From a virus: 26,177 bases of DNA. The notes below the pieces were generated by a model, which was not told the DNA's origin, did not search any database, and saw only the letters and a list, made by a program, of their open reading frames with translations. The DNA is taken from IMG/VR virus record IMGVR_UViG_3300047462_000348, positions 1 to 26,177 of that record; one strand, 5' to 3'. This document shows positions 7,719 through 13,224 of this stretch, piece after piece; position 1 is the stretch's first letter, and each line of letters opens with the position of its first letter. A program made the position numbers and the translations under genes.

Positions 7719-7900
7719 TCGTCTTTCCCTCTTACGTGCTCTGCTGCCGTTCCATATGGATACTGATATGGTAAACCAGTAAGTTGAGATAGTCTCTCGG
7801 CTGCTTGCTTGACCATTTTAGCACCTTCAGTGCTAAAATTTTCTACACTTGGAGCGTGATCAAATAGATAGTTAATTAGTTGTTGATCAGTGTACTTCAT
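7715..7900 (-). CDS. Small helical protein upstream of HD-Pnk
   Basis: 61 residues from ATG 7900, overlapping the HD-Pnk start by four bases (ATGA), so translation is probably coupled. It is mostly helical (YTDQQLINYLFDHAP, EGAKMVKQAAERLSQLTG) and ends in a short Gly/Tyr-rich and charged tail (QYPYGTAAEHVRGKDE). No family recognised. The frame can be read back to a TTG at 7939, but that TTG is the first part of a TTGACT promoter-like element and the extra 13 residues look unlike the rest, so the internal ATG is preferred. There is no good Shine-Dalgarno before it. Confidence 0.6.
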   Translation of the reverse strand: MKYTDQQLINYLFDHAPSVENFSTEGAKMVKQAAERLSQLTGLPYQYPYGTAAEHVRGKDE

Positions 7901-7910
7901 TATGAAATAA

Positions 7911-7939
7911 AGTGTATACTGAATTAAGGGTAAAGTCAA
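7911..7939 (-). promoter_or_regulatory. Sigma70-like promoter ahead of the HD-Pnk unit
   Basis: TTGACT (7934-7939) and TACACT (7911-7916) are separated by 17 bases on the minus strand, just past the terminase stop at 7943. This fits a host-type promoter, unlike the late boxes elsewhere. It would place the small ORF start only a few bases after the transcription start, so either that message is nearly leaderless or a 15-base-spaced TATACA is used. Confidence 0.4.
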
Positions 7940-7942
7940 CCA

Positions 7943-9034
7943 TTAAATGAATGGCATTGGGGCATCTTCATCGCTATTTTCGTTGTATTCGATGTTCTCA
8001 TTTTCCCACTGGGTAAATCCTGTAGTTGAATAGAGTTTATCAAATGCATTTTGATCATAGGTTGCAATTTCTTCAATTAAGCGAATAACTGTAAGCGTAG
8101 CTGCAATACAATCTGAAGTGCTACCAGGAAGATGGTCATATGCACCTTTTGTACGTACAAATGTCTTAAGTTCTTGCAATAGGATTGGAGATGTGATGTG
8201 AATGTTATCCTTTTCAAACATTTCCTTGAAGTTAACGCAAGCCTTCATCTTTGAACGTGCAGTTGTAAAGAATCCTCTCTTTCCCTTTCCTTCTTCAGAA
8301 ACAAATTCAGAATTTGTAGGAGAATTTTCATCTGCTTCAAACAATGAAATAATACCTTCACCAACACCATTGTTTTCAACAGAGAAGTAAACCATCGTTC
8401 CTTTGTTCTCGAGGAAGATAAGGATGTTCTTAAGCACTTTATAAGAGTCGTTTGGAGACATTGTATTTGAACGAAATTCTGCAACCTGTCTCATAGATGG
8501 AAAATGATAAACAGTAATAACTGTGAAATCTTTTCCTGTACCTGTAGCAGGATCAACTCCAACCAAATATGTACCACCTGGCTTAATATCGTACCAGAAA
8601 ACAACTTCATCAATTACATACATTGGTTGAATACGAGATAGACGTTGTGTAACTTCTGCAAGCTTTAGAGAGTTAACCAACAATGCTTCTGATGATAAAA
8701 AATCACAGTTATGCGAAACAATATTATTTGTAATATATTGGTGTCCACCATCTACTTCTACAGCATCATAAAAATTATCTATTTTATCAATCAATTTTAA
8801 ATCTACAATAACACTTTCTTTGTCACTTTCAACAATAGTCATTCCAACTGTTAAATCTTTACATAGTATAAATCCTTCAGTAGTCAATACTTGATGGTTT
8901 GTAGTACATTGTAATACGATTCCTGAATCAGTATTGATTTGAAGACTTATTGGATGCGATGACTGTTTTATACCAGAAAATGGTTGAAATCCTGTAGGAG
9001 TCAATATTTCAAATTTTGTATTTTGTTTAAACAT
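7943..9034 (-). CDS. terL: Large terminase C-terminal part with C-half of split intein
   Basis: Preferred start is ATG 9034, inside the last codons of the HNH gene (ATGTTTAA overlap), with GGAC just upstream. Residues 1-109 are the C-half of a split intein ending in VSHN. C110 begins the terminase extein (CDFLSSEALLVNS), which continues the QEYE end of the first ORF. The RNase H-like nuclease domain follows: GVDPATG (D161), YFSVENNG (E220) and SDCIAA (D308) are the expected acidic residues of the T4 gp17 nuclease that cuts concatemers. The C-terminus is acidic. After trans-splicing it would supply 254 of about 519 terminase residues. A longer reading frame to 9148 exists, but its first 38 residues are antisense-like overlap with the HNH gene. 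Without splicing it lacks the ATPase. Confidence 0.9.
   Translation of the reverse strand: MFKQNTKFEILTPTGFQPFSGIKQSSHPISLQINTDSGIVLQCTTNHQVLTTEGFILCKDLTVGMTIVESDKESVIVDLKLIDKIDNFYDAVEVDGGHQYITNNIVSHNCDFLSSEALLVNSLKLAEVTQRLSRIQPMYVIDEVVFWYDIKPGGTYLVGVDPATGTGKDFTVITVYHFPSMRQVAEFRSNTMSPNDSYKVLKNILIFLENKGTMVYFSVENNGVGEGIISLFEADENSPTNSEFVSEEGKGKRGFFTTARSKMKACVNFKEMFEKDNIHITSPILLQELKTFVRTKGAYDHLPGSTSDCIAATLTVIRLIEEIATYDQNAFDKLYSTTGFTQWENENIEYNENSDEDAPMPFI
8708..9034 (-). other. C-half of atypically split TerL intein (109 aa)
   Basis: The segment starts MFKQNTKFEILTPTGFQPFS, has a block B T-x-x-H at residues 44-47 (CTTNHQVLT), and ends with block F/G HQYITNNIVSHN before Cys +1. Starting before block B means the break lies right after block A. 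That is the layout of the AceL-TerL split intein, whose C-half I recall starting MFRTNT and ending YITNGVVSHN. The partner N-half ends the upstream ORF at 9599-9688. Confidence 0.9.
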
Positions 9035-9599
9035 CTGTCCAAGATTTCCGTGTAATGATGTTATGAATTGTGTTTGTGCAAACAATTGGATAGTTGGATC
9101 TTTTAATTTGTTTAGAGGCAAACCATTCATATGAAGGTTTGGGTCCACCTTTCTTAGAATTTATAACTTCAAAATATTCTTTATGATAGTTGGTTGTCCG
9201 GTATAAAGTTCTGATATTAATAATGTCCGGCAGTTTTAAAGTAGAACTGTGTCGCTTTCCTTTACGATTACATTTTAGTTGATACCCCGTAACGCCCTTG
9301 TTCCAAGGTATTCTTCCCCTTTTTGCACCACCAACACCAGGTCGTTTTTTGCCTTTTTGAATTGTTGATACATAGTCCGTAGGTAGATTCATTCTTTTTG
9401 CTATCAATACACAAGCACCCCAATCACCTCGTGTAAAATGTTCATCAAAATGTTGCTTTATAGTAACCAACTTTAAGTTGTCTATGTTATTATTTTTATG
9501 ATTTCCATCAATATGGTGGATTTCCATAGTTCTACCTTCCTCATCTAATGGAATAGGTCCGTTGTGTGTTATCCAAGTTTTTCTGTGTAATGATGTCAT
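9027..9599 (-). CDS. HNH homing endonuclease between split-intein halves
   Basis: 190 residues. The start overlaps the stop of the terminase N-part (ATGA) and its stop overlaps the start of the C-part (ATGTTTAA), so all three ORFs look translationally coupled. The HNH core is near the N-terminus (EIHHIDGNHKNNNIDNLKLV). RGRIPWNKGVTG resembles a NUMOD3 DNA-binding repeat. The last 70 residues (LPDIINIRTLYRTTNY, then TNTIHNIITRKSWTDV) look like the helix-turn-helix modules at the end of phage homing enzymes. It presumably promotes spread of the split-intein allele by cutting terminase genes that lack it. This position, between the halves of a fractured gene, has precedents with another nuclease family. 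The target site is not known. Confidence 0.9.
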   Translation of the reverse strand: MTSLHRKTWITHNGPIPLDEEGRTMEIHHIDGNHKNNNIDNLKLVTIKQHFDEHFTRGDWGACVLIAKRMNLPTDYVSTIQKGKKRPGVGGAKRGRIPWNKGVTGYQLKCNRKGKRHSSTLKLPDIINIRTLYRTTNYHKEYFEVINSKKGGPKPSYEWFASKQIKRSNYPIVCTNTIHNIITRKSWTDV

Positions 9600-11572
9600 A
9601 ACTGTTTATACAACTCTTCTATAGTTAGGCGTTGGATTTCCCCGGTTTCGGTGTCTCTTATAGTAATTAAAGTAGTTCCATGAACGCATTCGTATTCTTG
9701 CTTCCACTTTTGTTCACCAATACGACCAATTGTCTCTTCTTTAAATCTACCATCACGACCAGGTGGCTCATCCCACTTGACTTCAATAGGAAAGAAACCA
9801 TTTGCCTTAACAGCTGCACCTCTCCAAATTTGTGCAAAGATATCGATATCTCCGTTTGGTGTAGATGTCATAATACAATCACCACCAGTAGACAATGTAG
9901 GTTCAATAGATGTCCAGAATTCCTCCTGGATGTTCTTTGCTACGTGCGCAAATTCGTCCAAGTACAATAGCGAAATGGACAAACCTCTACCAGAATTTTC
10001 AGAAGTAGCTTCGGAAATGATACGAGTACCATTATCGAAACCAACGCTGTGTTTATTCCATCCATCGTCCTTAATACCAGGCTTTAGCCACATAGGTAAG
10101 TTTTCATATCCAAGTCGGATACGATGAATCATTTCCATAGCGTTGCTATTCTTGTTAGATGCAATAAGAACTGTCTTATCTTTATGAAATGTTGCATACC
10201 AAAGAAGATATGCACCTGAAGTTACACTATTGTGAGTTACTGTAAAATTATCAGTAATGTATAAATGATCAGGGTGATCAATTAATATACACGATGCTTC
10301 TTCTTGCCGAACAAGTTGGATATTAACAATGGTTCTTTTTGGTTCTGTTTCACTATTACGACCCCACGTATCGTGACATAAATCCTTTTTTCGTTGTAAA
10401 CGGAAGCACGACTTAGGATTTGGTAAGGAAATAAATACATCAAAAGATATTTTATGATTTGGGTTTTGTGGCAAATGTTCATAGAATGAACACTTACCAC
10501 CAAGACTACGAACAAGATAGAGAACATCATCTCGTAACTTGGGACTTGTTGTACAATAAGAAATTGTAGTGTTGGTTGGTGATTTTTTACTACAAGTTCC
10601 ATCCGTATCCATTAATCCTTGAAGCAAAGCAAGTCTTTGTTCGTGCGAAGCGTGTTTATAGATTTCAGGAATAAACTTGGTATCACTTACTGTTCCGTGA
10701 AGTTTAAGTGAACGAAGGATATTAAGCAATTTATTGTTTGATCCTGTATTGATTTTCTTTGAAAGTCTATAATCAATATTATTGCCACCAAGTACTGGTA
10801 TAACATTAATATCGAGTGGTAATAATTTTTCTTTTAACTCTTCAACGAGTTGTTCGTCCATAGATGTAAAAGTTATCCCTTTTGATATACTTCCATCACC
10901 AAGCAATAACCCCAATACGTAAGGGTCTAATGGTAGGTCCTTTTTATTAAAATTTACCCGAGTTACCAACGGAATACGAACGTTGTAGTTTTTTGCGTTT
11001 TTTCGAAGTAACTGATTATTACGATATTCAATAATTTCACGAAGTGTTAAGGTTTGACGTTGAACCTTCAATGTTCCACCATAGGTTGTATCAACCCATT
11101 TATTGCGAATGTCCACCGTCCACAAATGATCTATCCCACTTTCAGCAAATGAACCATCATCAAAAGTTATTTTATAAATATCTTTTATTCCTTGAGGAAA
11201 TTTATCTATTACTTTAGCACTTTTTCCATCGGGAGTTAAAATTTCATCTCCAATAAAAACTTTTCCCATTGTTGTATACCCAGTAGGCGTATAAATTTGT
11301 GCAGAATGTGGTTGTTCTTTCCCTGTTTGACGAGCCGACAGTACCACTGTAAAACGATTTGATTGGTATCCACGCAACATTCTTTCTTGATATGGACGTA
11401 GACGGAATGGAACAATACCACGTGTAGGATGCTGAATCTTTACGTACTTATCGATAAAGTATACAGGATCAAGTTTACATTTACGAAGTTCTGCTAACTG
11501 TTCGTAAGTGTATTCGTGTTGGACGTTAGGTCCTTTTATATTCGGGTTTTTATTTCGGGGTATGGCTGCCAA
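9596..11572 (-). CDS. terL: Large terminase N-terminal ATPase part with two inteins
   Basis: 658 residues as translated. Extein 1 is residues 1-85 (YFIDKYVKIQHPTRGIVPFR, then LSARQTGK). A LAGLIDADG intein occupies 86-448. Extein 2 is 449-628 (SVTSGAYLLWYATF onward), and residues 629-658 are the N-half of a split intein before the TGA. Joined exteins restore Walker A (ARQTGKSV). Walker B is LLYLDEF (D539, E540) and the coupling motif is IMTSTPNG (567-574), as in T4 gp17. This protein powers DNA packaging at the portal. The start codon is a TTG at 11572 placed one base after GGAGGA, which is too close. No in-frame ATG exists nearby, and an ATG at 11580 opens a 14-codon out-of-frame ORF, so the true initiation is uncertain. 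The downstream HNH gene overlaps by four bases. Confidence 0.92.
   Translation of the reverse strand: MAAIPRNKNPNIKGPNVQHEYTYEQLAELRKCKLDPVYFIDKYVKIQHPTRGIVPFRLRPYQERMLRGYQSNRFTVVLSARQTGKEQPHSAQIYTPTGYTTMGKVFIGDEILTPDGKSAKVIDKFPQGIKDIYKITFDDGSFAESGIDHLWTVDIRNKWVDTTYGGTLKVQRQTLTLREIIEYRNNQLLRKNAKNYNVRIPLVTRVNFNKKDLPLDPYVLGLLLGDGSISKGITFTSMDEQLVEELKEKLLPLDINVIPVLGGNNIDYRLSKKINTGSNNKLLNILRSLKLHGTVSDTKFIPEIYKHASHEQRLALLQGLMDTDGTCSKKSPTNTTISYCTTSPKLRDDVLYLVRSLGGKCSFYEHLPQNPNHKISFDVFISLPNPKSCFRLQRKKDLCHDTWGRNSETEPKRTIVNIQLVRQEEASCILIDHPDHLYITDNFTVTHNSVTSGAYLLWYATFHKDKTVLIASNKNSNAMEMIHRIRLGYENLPMWLKPGIKDDGWNKHSVGFDNGTRIISEATSENSGRGLSISLLYLDEFAHVAKNIQEEFWTSIEPTLSTGGDCIMTSTPNGDIDIFAQIWRGAAVKANGFFPIEVKWDEPPGRDGRFKEETIGRIGEQKWKQEYECVHGTTLITIRDTETGEIQRLTIEELYKQL
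9599..9688 (-). other. N-half of atypically split TerL intein (30 aa)
   Basis: Thirty residues begin with Cys after the extein QEYE: CVHGTTLITIRDTETGEIQR followed by LTIEELYKQL and a stop. They hold only intein block A, giving an unusually short N-half. The AceL-TerL N-half that I recall (CVYGDTMVETEDGK, then IEDLYKRLA, 25 aa) is clearly similar. Cys1 would do the first acyl shift, so this is a class 1 intein. Confidence 0.9.
10229..11317 (-). mobile_element. Class 3-like intein with LAGLIDADG endonuclease in Walker A
   Basis: A 363-residue insertion between K85 and S449 of the terminase Walker A. Block A aligns as EQPHSAQIYTPTGYTTMGKV with Gly at position 13, making residue 1 a Glu (GAA) instead of Cys, Ser or Ala. 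Class 3 inteins lack the first nucleophile and use a Trp/Cys/Thr set: W151 (IDHLW, block B), C428 (ASCILID, block F) and T446 (TVTHN, block G) are all present. It ends His-Asn before Ser +1. Two LAGLIDADG motifs lie between: VLGLLLGDG (D226) and LQGLMDTDG (D324), so it probably encodes an active homing endonuclease. A phage origin has been proposed for class 3 inteins. The splice sites are inferred from alignment to the family. Confidence 0.88.
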
Positions 11573-11613
11573 TCCTCCATTGTTATGATGTATTTAGCAG
11601 TAAAAATTAAGGG

Positions 11614-12306
11614 TTAAACGTCAAGGAATACTTTGATTGCAGCTCTCATACGAAGACCACTTTTTGCATCATAACCATACGTATCAAATACAGCACGATT
11701 AATTGCTGGTATTTTTTCAGGATGAAGTTGACGAAGCATAGGTCCACCAATGTAAAAGTATCTTACATTATTTGACCCTGGTGTAACGAGTGCGAGATAA
11801 TTATCTCCTCGTTTAAGATAACGATCTTTGAGTTGTCTACGAAGCTGACTTAAAACTTTTGGATCTGTAATCGTAACTTTTGGTGGCTTACCACTCTTTG
11901 CAACACCTGGATCACCAGGAAAACCAACCTTCTTATTCATTTGTCTTACAGCATCAACGTATTGTGTAAACGAAAGTTTGTGTTTGTTATCAGGAAGCAA
12001 TCTTGTGATCCAATCAAGTAATGGATCTTCTTCACCTCGACCAATTGATTTATCGTAAGCAGTAATTCTTGCACCAGCCACTTTTGATTCAATATGAATT
12101 GGTTGACCAGTTTTTAACATCATAATAATGTCTGTTTTTTGGCTACCACGAGGAGCAACATACTCTACTTTGGAGGGAATCTTTTTACGAAAGTCGCGCG
12201 TAATAAATTCTTGCGCTGCTGCACCTGTATCTACTCTTTCCTGATCATCTTCTTCCCATCCTTCTGCTAAAAATGGAAATATGTCGTTAGTCTCGTACAG
12301 GCGCAT
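11614..12306 (-). CDS. Putative PD-(D/E)XK-type nuclease between terminase genes
   Basis: 230 residues from ATG 12306, overlapping the end of the small terminase gene by 20 bases. I do not recognise a named family. Residues 48-80 read as a possible nuclease core: VEYVAPRGSQKTDIIMMLKT with D59, then PIHIESKVAG with E73-S-K75. This is the Asp...Glu-x-Lys order of PD-(D/E)XK enzymes on adjacent beta strands, with a helix upstream containing E33. The rest is basic and rich in Lys/Arg (QLRRQLKDRYLKRGDN) and ends in a beta/alpha segment (NVRYFYIGGPMLRQLHPEKI). Its position between gp16 and gp17 genes, which are adjacent in T4, suggests a packaging or DNA-processing role. Catalysis is an inference from four residues. 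A non-enzymatic DNA-binding protein is possible. Confidence 0.7.
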   Translation of the reverse strand: MRLYETNDIFPFLAEGWEEDDQERVDTGAAAQEFITRDFRKKIPSKVEYVAPRGSQKTDIIMMLKTGQPIHIESKVAGARITAYDKSIGRGEEDPLLDWITRLLPDNKHKLSFTQYVDAVRQMNKKVGFPGDPGVAKSGKPPKVTITDPKVLSQLRRQLKDRYLKRGDNYLALVTPGSNNVRYFYIGGPMLRQLHPEKIPAINRAVFDTYGYDAKSGLRMRAAIKVFLDV

Positions 12307-12754
12307 TTTTGGTACCCATTATACGATCAAGTTGTTCAAGCATATCAGATTGTGAACCAACAATTAGATTGTTATTAACTGTTTTTGGACCAGTGTTCTT
12401 TGAGATATCAACAGCAAACTTATCTTTGTGTTGTTTTAATTGCGACTTTGATTGTGCTGCCTGTAATGCTGCATTTAGGAACTGAACTGCAACTTCACCC
12501 GAACGAGCCTTGTACTTACCTTCAATTAGTTCTGTTTCTTGAAACTGACTTTCAAAAGCACCCATAGCTGCATCATAGACTTCTTGGAATTGACCTTCAA
12601 TTTCGACGTCCTTATCATCATACGTATCAGCAACAACAAGTTCTGTTGAACGCTGAACTTGAGGCATAATGGTTGTTCCTTCCTCAATCTCAAATATTTG
12701 TTCGAGAGGATGTTCTACTGGGACTTCAATTTCTTTGCGTGTAATTTTACTCAT
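12287..12754 (-). CDS. terS: Small terminase subunit, gp16-like
   Basis: 155 residues, close to T4 gp16 in size. ATG 12754 overlaps the stop of the gp4 gene (ATGA). The central part (about 55-110) is two long helices (QFQEVYDAAMGAFESQFQET, GEVAVQFLNAALQAAQSKSQ, then LKQHKDKF) consistent with the coiled-coil oligomerisation core of gp16. The C-terminus (NNNLIVGSQSDMLEQLDRIM) resembles the terminase-contacting tail. The N-terminus is acidic. Small terminase forms a ring that recognises phage DNA and stimulates the gp17 ATPase. The call rests on size, helix pattern and gene order (gp4-gp16-...-gp17), since the sequence is divergent and direct similarity is weak by eye. Confidence 0.65.
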   Translation of the reverse strand: MSKITRKEIEVPVEHPLEQIFEIEEGTTIMPQVQRSTELVVADTYDDKDVEIEGQFQEVYDAAMGAFESQFQETELIEGKYKARSGEVAVQFLNAALQAAQSKSQLKQHKDKFAVDISKNTGPKTVNNNLIVGSQSDMLEQLDRIMGTKNAPVRD

Positions 12755-13224
12755 TTGAATTGGGTATTCTCGTTAATAAGTCTAAACTTCATCCCGTATT
12801 TAGTACAAAATTCTGTGGCAGCCTTCCACTTTGCAATGTTAATTGCGTACGTTATTTGTTCATAAAGTTGTTGCTTCTGCCTCTTACCAACTAACGTTGG
12901 TTGGACCATTTGCGTAGAAGGTTTAATCTCAATCACTTCTTGAATTATTTCCCCATTTTTGTCTACGTATTCAAACCAAAAATCGGGGTAATAGGAATGA
13001 ATTTTTTTGTCTGTAGGCTTAATGTAGGGAATGGAAAATGGTTCTGATGACCAACGAAGTACTCTTGTGTTATTATCTAAGAACTTCATAAAGTCAAGTT
13101 CCCAAGATGAACGAAAGACAATCTTATCCTTTTCCTTTCCTTGCTTATGCTTTGCTGTATTACCAGGAACGTACTTTTTGGGATGGCGAGGATTATAATA
13201 TCCTTTACTAAAACCCTTAGCCAT
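12751..13224 (-). CDS. gp4: Head completion nuclease gp4
   Basis: 157 residues, about the length of T4 gp4 (150). The start overlaps the previous stop as TAATG. The family signature FRSSWELDFMKFLD...VLRWSSEPFSIPYI is unmistakable. Its PD-(D/E)XK residues are visible as E42, D81 (YYPDFWFEYV) and E99-I-K101 (IEIKP), so the TnsA-like catalytic set is intact. The N-terminus is basic (KGYYNPRHPKKYV). gp4 acts at head completion, allowing packaged heads to accept tails, and probably trims or protects DNA ends. It is followed by the small terminase gene with a four-base overlap. Confidence 0.92.
   Translation of the reverse strand: MAKGFSKGYYNPRHPKKYVPGNTAKHKQGKEKDKIVFRSSWELDFMKFLDNNTRVLRWSSEPFSIPYIKPTDKKIHSYYPDFWFEYVDKNGEIIQEVIEIKPSTQMVQPTLVGKRQKQQLYEQITYAINIAKWKAATEFCTKYGMKFRLINENTQFK

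Noticed and set aside
7901-7939. TTG start at 7939 for the small ORF before HD-Pnk
   Set aside because: The TTG is part of a TTGACT element and the added residues are a plain hydrophobic read-through. ATG 7900 is preferred.
9035-9148. Longer N-terminus for the terminase C-part, starting at an ATG at 9148
   Set aside because: These 38 residues overlap the HNH gene in another frame. The intein C-half homology begins exactly at the Met encoded at 9034, which has a ribosome site and overlaps the HNH stop.
9027-9688. Group I intron carrying the HNH gene inside terL
   Set aside because: The flanking protein halves are intein halves with block A, B, F and G features, and the coding frames overlap with no room for intron RNA.
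9680-10127. Plus-strand ORFs of 96 and 116 residues
   Set aside because: They lie opposite conserved terminase ATPase motifs and have no recognisable features.
7943-11572. Terminase as a pseudogene broken by frameshifts
   Set aside because: Both breaks fall at precise intein junctions with intact splice residues, and the extein motifs are complete. The ORF overlaps are orderly, so the split is functional in appearance.
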